Below are positions 31,786 through 44,204 of a stretch of 60,000 nucleotides of DNA, one piece after another; within the stretch, counting starts at the first letter, position 1, and each line of letters begins with the position of its first letter. The position numbers and the translations under genes were made by a program. The stretch covers positions 211,454 to 271,453 of the forward strand of contig MNCI01015796.1 of assembly GCA_015680685.1 (NCBI GenBank), in the 5' to 3' direction. The notes below the pieces were generated by a model. That model saw only the letters and a list, made by a program, of their open reading frames with translations. It searched no databases and had not been told where the DNA came from. The DNA comes from Gnetum montanum. Lineage: Eukaryota; Streptophyta; Gnetopsida; Gnetales; Gnetaceae.

Positions 31786-33200
31786 GTTGTTCTATCATAT
31801 GATTGGATTATAGAATGAATTAATATACATCTCTTTGATGATTCTAGTTCACCAGCTAATTCATTAACTGATTCACTAGCTAACCTTGTTGGTAACAATA
31901 AGCTACATTACCTAGATTCTTTAGGAACCTTTCTTTCTACTCCCCTTAAGACACTAACTCCAGTAGTGTAACTAATGAAACACTAGGGTTTAGTGATCTA
32001 AGGTTATTTATAGAGGTTAAGCACTTAATTTTAAGATCAAAAAGGTTAAAATTGCTAATTCCAAAAATTCAATTGTTAGGAGTGATTAGTTAGTTTATGT
32101 TATGGTTTCTTAAGGCACAATTATCATCATCAAATTATCAAGTACACAGATAATAAATCTAACCTCATCATTAAGCTTAGAGGATTGGAAAATATTAGAA
32201 ATGACTATTTATATGTTAGAAATAGACCTTGTATGCCCAAGTTATGCTAAAATGAGCCTTTGAGGGTCTTAGGATACCATGTTGGGCAATGAGTGAAAAT
32301 TAATGTGGAGCTTTATGTGGTGGATTTGACTTCACCATTGTGTTTGGGAGCAAGGCATAATGAAATGCAGTGAAACATAGTAAGAAATGTGGTGAACAAC
32401 ATGGCAGAGTTTGCGAATGAGGTTTTTAGGCACAAGGCAGCATGGTAGGTAAAGACGTGGCAGCAAAGAAGCATGAGTAGAGCAGTGCAGTGCAGTGCAT
32501 CTTGGAGGCAATGAGCAATGCTGGGATATTAATGGAAGCAGGAAAAGTGACGATAGGTAGGCATGCATGTAGGAGGATCAAAGAGGGTAGCATAGCATAG
32601 CATAGCATACTGGAAGGTTTCCAGCCATGCAAGGCCCTGTCACGATGGCGTGCTGCTTGGCCTTATCTGGCTAGGCCATAAGGCCAAAAGCTTGTTTGGC
32701 TTTTTTAAAAAACATATTTTTATTATTTTGGCTGATAGGGCTACAGGGTTTTGGCCCTCATGTAGCAGGTGCGGAGCAGCGAGGTGAGCGTGAATGGCAC
32801 CGGTGGCACCTGCAATAGGCAAGGGATCCTCAACGAGGTTGGCGGCATGGCAGGTGAAGAATGGCTTTTGTCGACTGATGCGGTTTTTGTGCAGGGCTCA
32901 TGCAAGCCAGGCCAGCAGATGGGCATGGAGGCTAGTGTGATCCATTGCTGGGCCTGTATAGCCCTCTGAGGGGTCGGCGTGGCCCGTTGCTGGGCCTACG
33001 TAACCCCCATGTGGTGGTTTGTGTAGCCCCTTTCCCCTTTATTTTATTTTATTGTTACTTTTTAAATTTATTTAATTATTTTTATTATTTTTAAAATGTA
33101 TTATATACATATATATATATATTTTTAAATGATTTTGTGATTGAGGTTCGAACTTGCAGCCTTTTGTTATTTTGTTTTCTTTAACTTTTTAATATTATTT
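31786..33200. other. Unannotated spacer with a GC-rich patch and short tandem repeats
   Basis: No gene was recognised. 32330-33010 is more GC-rich than its surroundings, with GCATAGCATAGCATA at about 32589-32608 and CAGTGCAGTGCAGTGC near 32485. Open frames on both strands overlap without family similarity. AT-rich sequence with an (AT)n run follows at 33103-33122. Confidence 0.4.
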
Positions 33201-33212
33201 TATTCTACTTTG

Positions 33213-33302
33213 CCCCAACGAGTGGCCTAATGGTTCAGCACATGAAGGGACATGGTTTGGTTTGGGTAAAGGGAGATTCTGGGTTTGATTTTCGATCCTA
33301 AA
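33213..33302 (+). repeat. tRNA-derived SINE-like fragment
   Basis: GTGGCCTAATGGTTCAGCAC matches the pol III A-box consensus (TRGCNNARYGG). It is followed about 50 bp later by GGGTTTGATTTTCGATCC, a degenerate B box. This spacing is typical of plant tRNA-derived SINEs. No target duplication or tail was confirmed. Confidence 0.35.
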
Positions 33303-35094
33303 TTTTTTACTATGTTTATTTTAAATAACTAATTTAATGATTTAATAATTTATTATTATTTTAATGCACACATAACAATAAAATTAAAATGGTAATATCT
33401 TCTAATCGTAAGTTCAATGAGGATGAAATTTATATTATTAGAATCATCTTGTTATTGGACATTATTTTAGGGTTCAAATTAAAATGATCAAAATAGCTTA
33501 TCTTATTGAATTGAAGTGACATTACTAAGTTGACATAGGGGTAACTTGAGATCTTCTAAGATAACTTGGTATCAATTGTAATTGATATATTGGCCCTTAC
33601 ATAAGCATGTGGCAAATATATCATAAAATTTTACAAATGATTTAGATTTATCCTCTATACCCTAGTAAGGTACTATCACGACCCTTTGAGCTTTCGATGT
33701 TAAGGCTTGCATGCAGGCATGCAAGAGCTATGGTTGGTTCACACCCGTAGTGTGGAAAGTCATTTGTTCTCTACAGATGACTTGCTGAACGAGTGCATAG
33801 CAAGTGTGCTAGGTAGTTGGAGTTACCTAAACAAATGGAGCCAAGGGCAACGCATGCAAAGAGGCTGCAGTTGGACTCATCCAAATGAAATGCATGCACA
33901 TCTGTTACCGTTGGGTGCAGCGCATGCGAGGGGCTATGTTTGGAGACATCCAGGCATATCGCATGTGCACTTGCTATGGCTAGTTTGGGCCAAGTAGATA
34001 TTAGAACTACATTGTCCTAATTCTACGATGCTTGTAGATATGTAGGAAGCCAAGATTGGATGTCTTAGTGCGGTGCCAGAGCTTGCTTTGGTGCAAGGCC
34101 AGACCACCCCCCCTGCTTGGGAGCTACTAGGAGGTAGTGTTAGTTATGAGAGTGTACTGGCAAGGCCAGGAAAGCCCATGCCTATCTAAAGTATTGGTGC
34201 ACTTCTAGGGGTGGAGATCGACAAGGGCGATCGATGCAAGTAGCTAGCTAGGTGTCGGGGCACTTAGCGCTATCACCCGGTGATTAAAATTAGCCGCTGT
34301 GATTCACCTAGTGACAGGTACTAAGGAGAAGATTATGACAAAATTACTAATTTCCCTATGGTCTCATGATAATAATCCTTTTTGGTTAATTAGGAATGAG
34401 ATGATGTTATGGCTAGATTGAATCCCTTAAATTTGCTAATTCATAGGTCATAGGTGAGATGAATAATGCCAAGTTACAAGGGTTAGGTACTTTGGACACT
34501 AAGTTCTAAATGGGACAAGATCAAATTGGGTCATGGTTACTAGCCTTAGGAAGAAACTTAACAATGACATTAATCAATCAGTATCACTATAAGATGGGTA
34601 AGAGTTACTTGGACCAATGTATCCTTATCTTACCAATGTTTTTGTAATTGATAAATCATGAATGTGGTGTAACCAAATCTCTTGATCATTAATATTATAG
34701 ATCATTTTGGATATGTGATGCATTCGATAGTGGTCCATGACTCTCTTTGGGTTGAGGCTCCATGGTTCATTATTAGGTTATATTTGACCCTTCATTCTAA
34801 TTGGCCCTTGGGTCGTGGTTTGCTCCAATACTAAATGTAACATCTTGTTCCTAGATGTCATGACATATGTCAAATATGTGCTATATTAGACATTATGCAT
34901 GAAAAGATAACATACCAAATGTCAAATATATGCAACATTTGACATTAAGCGTAAAGAAAATAACAAGAAAAAAATACAAAAGTAAAAAAGAAGAAGAATG
35001 CTTTATTAATATGGAATTATGTATCTTAATCATGCTTTGAGAGTGTCTCTTGGGATTATCTTTCTTTGGCATCTATCCCTTAGAGGAAATCCAA
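33303..35094. other. Unannotated spacer
   Basis: No coding region was recognised. 33690-34320 is relatively GC-rich with repeated GCATGC words, and 34850-34975 repeats the phrase ATGTCAAATATGTGC. I cannot assign either to a known family. Confidence 0.35.
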
Positions 35095-35381
35095 CACTGC
35101 TACCACGATTAGGCCTATTACCAACTAGAAGGAATGATTAGTTCACTTCTTGTTCTACTTCACCTAGCTCCTGTTAATTACCTTTTACCAGCTTTGCAAC
35201 TCCATGCTAGCATGACCTCTAATGCTTGGCTATAAATGCATTAGGTCAAACCCACAAAGGTCACCTCAAGAGATATGGCCATTATTATAACATGCCCTTT
35301 CAGGTCTTAATTACAACTCCTCTTTTAAGTCTTATTATGATTATGATAACACTTGTTATAAAGAGGCATTATCATTGTTAT
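35095..35381. repeat. Dispersed repeat, copy 2 (pair of 22729-23012)
   Basis: TTAGGCCTATTACCAACTAG through ACACTTGTTATAAAGAGGCAT aligns with 22729-23012. Here it abuts an LTR start at 35382, whereas the other copy abuts the LTR end of E. Confidence 0.6.
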
Positions 35382-35758
35382 TGATGAGTAGCAAGGTACC
35401 CCTACATCCAACCATACAAATAACTAAGGTGTTACATGTAATCTAATCAAATTCTATGGACCTATAGTTATCTAATGCACTAGCTTTTCTAGGAAGTAAA
35501 ATGGGTGTTGAGGACATTTGTTGTCTTTCCAATTACACTTGTGAGGTTCAAGGGTATTGTTTAAGGGTAATTAAGGTATATGATTTTTCTTTATATTTTA
35601 TAGATTTGGTCACCTACAAAAATAATGAAGAGTAGAGTAGTTTGAAATATAATTAGTTATTATCTATCTAGGCCAACACAAGTAACCATCTCACTTTCCC
35701 GAACATATCTTGAACACATATAGCACTACTGGGCTACTAAACGTTAAGTGTTGCTAGG
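35382..35758 (-). repeat. Truncated LTR interrupted by element C
   Basis: TGATGAGTAGCAAGGTACCCC and the following 377 bp align with the first part of the LTR of C at 35759 (shared ACACATATAGCA and GTTAAGTGTTG). It stops where the C LTR starts, so C appears to have inserted into an older LTR of its own family. The remainder would lie beyond the window. Confidence 0.72.
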
Positions 35759-36610
35759 TGATGAGTGGCGAGGTACCCCTATGCACAAACACATGAATCA
35801 CTAAGGTGTTACGTGTGATCTGGTCAAATTCTATGGACCTATAGCTATCTTGTACACTAGTTTTTCTAGGAAGTGAAATGACATTGAGAACGTTCATTGT
35901 TTTCCCAACTACACTTGTGAGGCTCAACGGTATGGTTTAAGTGTAATTAAGGTATCTCAATTTTCATCATTTTATATTTTATGGATGTAATTGTCTACAA
36001 TAAGAATAAGGGTAGAGTAGATTGAAAACTAATGTCTATTGTCTAGCTAGCCTAATACAAGTAATCGTCCCACTTTCCTAAACACATTCTGAACACATAT
36101 AGCATTGCTAGTCTACCAAATGTTAAGCGTTGTTGGGTTGCCAAGTACTATATGCATGCTTGAAGTGGTCGTGCTTGTGTTCATTAATTGCTAGAAATAA
36201 ATTGCTTAAAGTAAAGAACAAGAAAGTAAAATGCGATAAGGAAAATATTAAGCTATTCTCAGTGTTGCAAGGATTGTCAAAAGAGTTCATTTTATTCCTA
36301 TCACACTGCTATGCTTAGGTACATCAATGTTGGAACAAAGAACCATTTATACTTTAGACTCATTTTGCTGGAACTTAGAAAATATTATAACTCTAAGAAA
36401 AATAAATTGAAAGGGCTTTGCTGCTCTAACTAAAAAATCTAAACTATGATGATGAAAATTAGAGCTCAGGCATAGTATTTATAGACTCAAGGTATATACC
36501 ACAACATCAAACATCCAACATCAGAATTAGGCCCCAACGTTGCATACATGACATCGTGGCCTGACATCACATATCCAATGTCATTACCAACACAAAACAG
36601 TGATTCATCA
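35759..36610 (-). repeat. 3' LTR of element C
   Basis: It begins TGATGAGTGGCGAGGTACCCC and ends GTGATTCATCA (852 bp), followed by TACCTCCATGATTG, a polypurine tract on the minus strand. TATAAATA (minus) is at 36476-36483, with ACATCA/CCAACATC-rich repeats upstream of it. Confidence 0.82.
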
Positions 36611-36863
36611 TACCTCCATGATTGAACGAAAACACGTTCTCAAGTGAAGAAGAGGAGGAACAAGTTCTTTACGATATAACATATTGGGTAGGTATGGGAT
36701 TATTGACTGACATGACAAACTAACTCAAATGGAATAGACATATAGACTTTGAGTGCCTAAATGTACAGAATTACAATTTTTAAAATATTGAGTGTTCATG
36801 AAGAGAAGAGTAAACATCCTGGAGAATATTGACATCCAACACCTCTTTGGCAGTAAAAGAATA

Positions 36864-36913
<50 letters not shown>

Positions 36914-38770
36914 GATTCAATGATCACGAACAATCCTCATTGTGTGGTTTTGCTGCATCATCCTTGGTGAGATAGTCTTGCTTATAGTCCATGCTTCCCA
37001 CTGCAATCAAAATAGAATCATGAATTAGTATACAATGTGTAACACATAATTGTTAAATGTCTTATCTTGTTGGTGGTTAAACTCAGCTAAGTTGTGATTG
37101 TGGTAGATTGATTTCTTTGAGTAGTGTTAGTAGGAAGGTTGACAGATAGGTTTAATTAAATTAAGTGGTCCATTAAATTTGAAAAAGTTCAATACAAGAA
37201 AATATTTGAAGAGGGTATAAGAATTCACAATAATGAAAAGAAGAGTTCACTAAAAACTGTTGTGAAGATGTGTATAATTGGATGTCATTAATGGGGTAAA
37301 TAGAAAGAATTTGATTGTAAAAATGTCTAAGGGTAAAGAACTTAACTAATCCAACCAAAAGATATGCAAGTGGATCCTCCCCAAACTAGGCATAGGCCTT
37401 TTATGCCCTCACATAACTTCAAACCAAAGAGTTTGTGGGCTTCATGGATGATTAATAGTTATAGAAGGTTAAGTACAAAAACTTGGCAGTAACTAACTAA
37501 GAATTCTGACACATCAAACTAAAAAATGAAACTGACAGTGAGGTGGAACATGGAAAGCATAGATAGATTAGAGAGTGTGTGTATGGAATGGAGTTCCTAT
37601 TTATGGTCACATAAAGTCCCTTATGGATTTTATGGTTAAATGACTTGATAAGATCCATCGTTAGTCTAGACCAAAACCAACCACTTTTAGTGACTTTGCA
37701 TTGACATTCTAAAACTAATCCATCCCCTAAAACATAAGAGTGCTTCCATAGAATAACCACCATTCCAAATTAGAGAAGAAGCAAGAAGTGAGGAAGGGCC
37801 TTAGTTAGAGAAGATGAGTCCCATAACTAGTGTTTATAGCCTATTTATTTTGTCTAAGGGGTGTGCTTTGAATTTCCATTGTTTTTTTTTGAAATGGGAA
37901 TCACACCATGCAAAGACACATGCATTTATTTTGTTTAAGGAGTGTGCTTTGAATCCTTATCTTTTTCTTAATGAGAACCACACCATGCAAGGATGCATGC
38001 ATTTATTTTATCCAAGGGGTGTGCTTTGAATTCTCATCATTTTTTTTCTGATGAGAACCACACTATGCAAGGACTTATTCAACTTCCTTTATTGATTGGC
38101 ATGGAATGGTAAGAAATTCATGGAAACATGCATGCACTTAGGCAAACAGAAAAGTACAAAAAATATCAAATGCTCTTAAATCCACACCCTGTTCAAACCT
38201 TTGAATCTTTTCCAATTCTGGAAACTACCAAAGTCACAAATTTATTAGAATTTTATTAATGAAAAAAGGATTGAATATTTCCAAAACAAGGAAAACCATA
38301 GAGTGTGTGGATCAGTGGATGTTGTGGACTCACTACCTATTATATAAAAAAGAAACCATGTCCTAATTATTCGTAACAAAATTCAAAGCTAGAAACCAGA
38401 CATCAACAATCAAATAACAAACATAATACATACCACCATCATAACGCATTACTAATGTACCTAGCAGTTATTAAAAAAAAGTTAGAAAATCACACCAAAT
38501 AAAAGAAAATATAGAAGAAATTATAAATTATTAATTATTCAAGAAATATCAAATGTACTAATGATGGTGTAAAAAAAATTAGAAAAGATTAATAACATAA
38601 AAAAAATATGTAAAAAAAAGTACATGTAAAATAAAAAGTTGTAAAATGAAAAATGTGTAAAATAAAAAAGTTGAAAAACTGAGGAGCAACTTGAGTGGTT
38701 AGCATGGTTGGCCATCTCCCCCACAACAAAGTTGAAAGGAGGAGATTCAAAATATGAAGTGTGGTTGTCC
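36611..38770. other. 3' non-coding region of element C
   Basis: No protein-coding similarity is seen. It includes a long (AG)n microsatellite (about 36867-36914) and a repeated phrase of about 75 bp with TTTAAGGAGTGTGCTTTGAAT and ACCATGCAAGGA at about 37850-38060. Parts resemble the internal non-coding region of D. Confidence 0.6.
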
Positions 38771-38773
38771 NTC

Positions 38774-39685
38774 CTAAGAATTAGAAAAGTTAAATTTCAA
38801 CCAGGAGATAAGGTTCTCTACTAGAACCCCACACATGTACCTCAATAAACTAAGTTCTANGAGATTCATTAGTCTTTCCTTCGAGGCTAGACTTAAGTCA
38901 ATGTCAAGGTCACAAGCTATTGAAAATGTACAAAGTTTAGATTGAATAGGAAGTGTTGGTAATTTGTTGTACATAAGCTCATAGGGAGAGTAGCCTATAG
39001 GAAGTTTCCAAGTTCATTCGTAGGCCCAAAGGGCATTGTTGAGTTTTGTGCTTTAGTCCTTCCTATACTTGCTAATAGTTCTTGTTAGTATTCTTGTGAT
39101 TTTCGTATTGGTGACCTCAGCTTGACCATTAGCTTGGGGATGGTAAGTTATTGTGAGTTTTTGTTTAACCCCCAAGTGTTGCATGAGCTTCCAAAAAGTA
39201 GTACTTGTAAAATGAATTCCATTATTAGAAATTAATGCACATGGCACACCAAACCTATTTACAACATTTTGTTGTACAAATTGAGTAGCAGTAGAGGATG
39301 TACAGTTGATGATGGCTCCTAATTCTACCCATTTTGTATAATAGTCAATAGTGATTATGATGTATGCCTTTTCATTTGACATGGGTGTGATGGGACCCAT
39401 GAAATCAATGCCCCAAATATCAAATGGTTCTAAAGGTTGAATCCATTGTTGAGGTTCCTCCACTTGAGTAGTCATTCTACCATCTCATTGGCATCATTCA
39501 CAAGAGTGGATGAAATGGTGAGCATCCCTAAAGAGTATTGGACAATAGTACCCCACCATTAGGATTTTAATAGTCATGCATCTCCCAACATAGTGTCCTC
39601 CACAAGGACCTTCATGAGCATCTTGGAGAATGCGTAGTTGATTAGCATCATGGAAACACCAACGAACTAGGCCATTGGTGCACAC
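38774..39685 (-). pseudogene. int: Integrase of element C
   Basis: An H2C2 zinc finger (HEGPCGGHYVGR, HHFIHSCE-CQ) is followed by the core with GIDFMGPI, YYTKWVE, FGVPCALISNNGIHF, HHP-type ITYHPQANGQAEVTN and then LWAYE. The middle catalytic Asp of the D,D,E triad is replaced (ISNNG for the usual ISDNG). A few stops and two N bases are present. Integrase would insert element cDNA into chromosomes. Confidence 0.88.
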
Positions 39686-39689
39686 CTTG

Positions 39690-40568
39690 TAGAAGTGTCC
39701 ATTGATCTCTATGAAGTGCTTTACTTGGGGAAGAAACTATTGTTTCCTCTAGTGGTCCAACCCTTGTGGCATCTCCTGAGTGAGAAGATAGGTGAGAATC
39801 TTATCATACCATTTTGGCTCATTGGGCATTTGTTCAATTATTGCTCCAGAAAAGAGGAGTTCATTAGGAAACATATCAGATAATGGGTTTTCATCCTCTT
39901 TGTCATCCCATCACAACCAAGACAAATGATCAATGACCACATTCTCAGTGCCCTTTCAATATACTATTGTAAGATCAAATTCTTGCAAGATCACTAGCCA
40001 CCGTATGACATGGGAATTCACTATTGGCTTTTTTATTAGATTATGGTCTATGTGCATAAACACCTTGTATCCAAGCACATAATGGTTGAACTTCTCTAGA
40101 GAAAACACCATCACCATCAATTCTTTTTCTGTAGTAGTGTAGTTCAATTGTGCACCCATAATGTTTCAGCTGGCGTAGTGGATGTAGTATAGATATTTCT
40201 TATCATCTAACTATGTCATCACAACTTTCAAAGCATAATTCGATGCATCCATCATGATGTGAAATGGTCTGGACTAGTTCAATGCTTGTAGGATTGGGGT
40301 TGCTACAAGCTTTCTCTTCAGTTGTTGAAATGCTTTCTCACACTCTACGATCCATACAAAGGGAGCATCCTTCTTTGTTAGCTTGACCAATAATTTTGTG
40401 ATCTTAGAGAAATTCTCTATGAATCACCTAGTAGTAGCCAATGTGTCCAAGGAATGACTGAACATCTTTAACTATTTTCACCTAGCAGGTTATTCCTTGG
40501 ATGGTCCTTATTTTTTCAGGATCCATCTCAATTCATGCTTGCAATATTTTTTGCCCCAATACAATGCC
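39690..40568 (-). pseudogene. End of RT, RNase H and linker of element C
   Basis: Starting at the B insertion point, the minus strand reads IVLGQKI, then MDPEKIRTIQ and FLGHIGYY. These are the conserved end of gypsy RT, with many stops in the next 300 bp. RNase H follows: LNYTTTEKELMVMVFSLEKFNHYVLG, then HIDHNLIKK and RWLVILQEFDLTIVY. The start of RT is at 59498-60000. Confidence 0.82.
40564..40568. other. Target-site duplication of element B, left copy
   Basis: ATGCC occurs immediately before the left LTR. The identical ATGCC follows the right LTR at 59493-59497. Confidence 0.9.
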
Positions 40569-42515
40569 TGTAGCGACCGAAAACGTCGATGGTTGGAACA
40601 CTGAGAGGTTGTCGGGTGAATAGTTTAACCCTGGATCCGTGCAAGGGCCATGCTGGGAAAAAACAGAAGTGAAGTGCCTTGAATGGTCTGGTTGATCAGA
40701 TAGGGACTTAATCGATGTATCTTAACCTTATGTAAACATTATTTCAAAAGAGAGACACGTGAGGTAAATAGATGATCAATAAATGCAGAAATGGAGAAAA
40801 TGATGCAAAATAATGATAATAGTAAAGAAATACAAGAACAAACTCAGGTAAGAAAATGCACCGCTACAAGGTCACAAATTTGATTCTTTTTCTTGATTGA
40901 AAGATGTACAATAGGTTATGCAATGCCAAAGAGACACTACTTATACCGAGTGGTATAGTCACTGTTCTTCTACTTGCTGATCTATTTGCTAAGATGTCAA
41001 AAAGCTTGACTCACATAGGGATGTTTTGAGCCAACCAGAGAGCTCAAAGGTAACTAGAGTGCTCAAGAAAAATGCCAAATATGCATTCTGAAAGCTAACT
41101 TAAAAGCCAACTATAGTAAAAATGTCAATTCTATTTTCCAAGAAGCTAATCAAGAAGCCAACAAGCCAACACGAAAAGCCAACAAGCCAATTATTCTTTT
41201 GATCTCAAGAAAAAAGCTAACCCTTTGAGCATTGTTCACAAGGGTATTTATAGGGCCAGGAGTAGGAGAGAAATGTGGTCTGGTTGCCACATGTCTTGGA
41301 CCCCACAAGGTGCTGACATGTCATTACCATGTAGATGTACAATGTTGGACATGAACTTGGCTATGTTGTGACTATACCACTGGAACTACATGTGCTGAGA
41401 TCCAGTGTGGTAACAATGCAAGAAAAAATGGAGCTTATGCTCTGGGACTACGTATTCTTTACCCTTACAAGTAGGGTCAAGCATAGGAACAATGTTTTGG
41501 GAGCTAACTAGGGGTGTGGAAAATAAAGTAAAATTGCTAATTCTGCCAAGGAGATGCCAAAGTGAGAAAGATTGTTGTCAATAAGTTCTAGAGTTGCCCG
41601 AAGATGTCTTGATGCTTCCTTACCAGTGTTGGATTACTCACGTTGTTGAGCATATTGGTGTAACACAAGTGGTTGCTTGCTACACTGTACTATGCTACGT
41701 AGTGTAGCATAGCGTAGCCACTGATCTTATCTAAATTTTGTGTTGGAGCTGAAAAGCATTTGTTTGAGGCTTAGTCATGCTAACAACCACAACTCTTGTC
41801 CTTTATGTCGGGAAGCCTTTGAACTTGCTAAACTCATCTTTGAAACACCTTTGCTGCTTTTGCATTGTTGCTACGCTGTGCTACGCTATGTAGCATAGCA
41901 TAGCATAGTAGCCAATGTATCTTGCTTCTTCATTCAATCCGTCATTTTATAGCAAGAAACTTTGCTTGAGGCTTGGGGGCTAATCAGGGCAACTGATTTT
42001 GGAGGTCAAAGTGTTGCCAAGTACAACTTTCTTGTTGGAATCACTTGGCAAGATAGGCCTTTTTGCTTTTCCTTTGCTACGCTGTGCTATGCTACATAGC
42101 GTAGCACTTTGTGTTAACTGAATCTTGACTTATTTTGCAATCATTTTGTCAACTCGCATTTGGATGCTTGAGAAACTATCTTTCAAGGCTTGCTACGCTG
42201 CATAGCGTAGCATAGCATAGTAGAATTCTTCGCTAGAAAAATTTTTGAACTATTTTGCTCATCCCAAATAGTTTTAGAAACTCCTAGCATAGTTTCTGAG
42301 GAGACTGTTAGCTGGGTTGATTGTCCAATTTGGCAGGATGGAGAGTCCATTGGGCCTGTCATCTCTGGAGATAGAAAACTTGTCGTACTGGACAGTCCAA
42401 CCTCAGTGCCTACATTTTCTTGATGAATTGTCATGATTCTGCACTTGTGGAAGTCCTTACCTAAATTCCAAGACTCTGCTAAAGCATGAGGATCTTGAAA
42501 TTTTATGGTGTTTCA
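40569..42515 (-). repeat. 3' LTR of element B
   Basis: TGTAGCGACCGAAAACGTCG to TTTTATGGTGTTTCA on the plus strand, aligned over its length with 57557-59492. TATAAATA (minus) is at 41245-41252. Imperfect hairpins built on GCTACGCTGTGCTACGCTATG / GTAGCATAGC are at about 41678-41720, 41868-41913, 42072-42108 and 42189-42223. Confidence 0.92.
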
Positions 42516-42530
42516 TTGGCCCCTCTTTGT
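42516..42530 (-). other. Polypurine tract of element B
   Basis: The minus strand reads AAAGAGGGGCCAA directly before the 3' LTR start TGAAACACC. This is the expected primer site for plus-strand DNA synthesis. Confidence 0.75.
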
Positions 42531-43870
42531 TGACATCTGGAGGATCCACCCGATAGATGCTGACAAAGAATAGGAAAAACCATGAAGGATAAGTTGCCAA
42601 CATTGCTCTTTGAAGGTTTCTTCGACGTTGCTTTTCTGTGCTTGGAAGTAACGGGATAGTTGTACAAGGGAAAGGGAAAAAGGTAGGCTTGAGGGGATAG
42701 GTTCAGGAAAAGGAAAGACGAAATGTAGCATGATTCCTCATCGGAGTGCTTATGAGGTAACTATAACCTCTCATCAGAATGTTTGGAGAGGGTCATTGTA
42801 AAATAGCTGGTATGCCATTTTCTTTGGTCACATGCTCTTTTTCTTTTATTTTTGTTTTTTTTTATTTTTTTGAGCTATGCTACACTTTTGGGCTTTTCTT
42901 TTGCTATTTAGCCATATTCATTTGCAAAAAACCTTGTTGTTGTAGGATATGTGTTTCCTCCCTAGGATGAGTTGCATTACATCAATGTGGGGCTTTGACC
43001 TACCTACAGATGCTTCCCATGAGACGAGTTGTGTTACGTGCATCATGGACTTTGCGGTTGAGCATATGGGAGGGCTTTACATGCATCGAGAAAGCTAGTA
43101 AAAGGGATGTGAAAAGGGAAACTGCGAATGTGAGAAACGAGATGACGAAGGTTAAGATGAAGGGCAAGATGTGCACTTCCAAGTAGCTAAGCTAGTTAGA
43201 GTGGTCACCTCGAAACCATGTGATGTCCTGTCCTCCTAGCGAAACGCATCTCTGATCAATGCCATCTCAGCCCATGTCCTGCAAGTACAACAGAAAGCAG
43301 ACTAGAGAAATGTAACCATGAAATGCAGTTAGACAAAGGTCTTACTTGCTTTAGACATCACTGAAGTGATAGGCACTATTGTTGAGGCATGTGACGTCTA
43401 AAGTAGGAAGGCTAGCAGCAGTTCGAGCAGTGGCAGGCTGATAGGGCCGGCACCAAGGGAGCTAGGAGCTGCAGCGATGCGAGTGCTTAGGAGTCCCTAA
43501 CCAAGGCAAACTTCATGCATTTTAGTTGTAAGGTGAGAGGTCCAACAGCTAAACATCTTTTAAGCTTGGATGATGGCAGGGGCTAGAGGGTAGCAACTTT
43601 GTGGCTGGGCCACAATGGTGCTGGGACTCTAGCAGTAGGTGCTGACAATGGAAGCTACTGCTAGGGTGATGGGCTATAGTAGTGGTAGCTCCAGACGATT
43701 AGCAAGATGTCATATGACATCTTTGAAGGATCAATAAGATGGCAGGGATAGTGGTGTCGCATATGCTCTCTTGTGATCATGAACTGCGTTATGGAATTAC
43801 GACGCTTCACCTTGCATCAACACTGTGCACGCTCACTTGTTTGAATGGTCGTAGATGCAATTTGGGAAGG
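42531..43870. other. 3' non-coding region of element B
   Basis: This 1.3 kb lies between the 3' LTR and the post-integrase hairpin array. Open frames are short and resemble nothing. A comparable region follows integrase in element A. Confidence 0.5.
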
Positions 43871-43874
43871 TTGT

Positions 43875-44165
43875 GCCATGAACCTAGTTTAAGGTCTTGG
43901 TAGACCATCTAATGTACTGGTTTAAGGTCCTAGTAGACCACAATGTGCTAGTTTAAGGTCCTAGTAGACCGCTATGCTAGTTTAAGGTCCTAGCAGACTG
44001 TTGTGCTAGTTTATTGTCATAGCAGACAATGGATGGGCCAGTTTAAGGTCGTAGCAGACTGTCTATGCTAGTTTAACATCATAGCGGACATTATGTGCTA
44101 GTTTATAGTCATGGCAGACTATGGATTCTAGTTTATAGTCATAGCCAACTATCGATGCTTACCTT
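43875..44165. repeat. Hairpin tandem array III of element B (after integrase)
   Basis: Eight or more units of about 30-35 bp have the form TAGTTTAAGGTCCTAGTAGACC, with arms GGTC...GACC or GTC...GAC (GTCATAGCAGAC). The array starts right after the end of pol, the same place as array III of A. Confidence 0.8.
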
Positions 44166-44204
44166 GCTTCTGCATTAGATGAAGTATGGCTTCAAGTACA
44201 GGTA

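Larger units (their letters stand above)
35759..40568 (-). mobile_element. Element C, left part: gypsy retrotransposon interrupted by element B
   Basis: On the minus strand this holds the 3' end of the element: the end of RT, RNase H, integrase, a 3' non-coding region and the 3' LTR (35759-36610). The RT reading frame stops at 40568 and resumes at 59493, on the far side of element B, which makes the two parts one element. The 5' LTR lies outside the window. Confidence 0.88.

Noticed and set aside
33137-33165. GAGGTTCGAACTTGCAGCC as a tRNA gene
   Set aside because: Only a B-box-like word is present. No A box at the right distance and no cloverleaf can be drawn.
32332-33997. Cluster of open frames in a GC-rich patch as a possible host gene
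   Set aside because: Frames on both strands overlap, are short, rich in simple repeats and show no recognisable domain. No splice-joined frame could be built.
36867-36914. (AG)n tract as a polypurine tract of element C
   Set aside because: It is about 260 bp from the LTR, whereas a short purine run directly abuts the LTR at 36611. The tract is an ordinary microsatellite.
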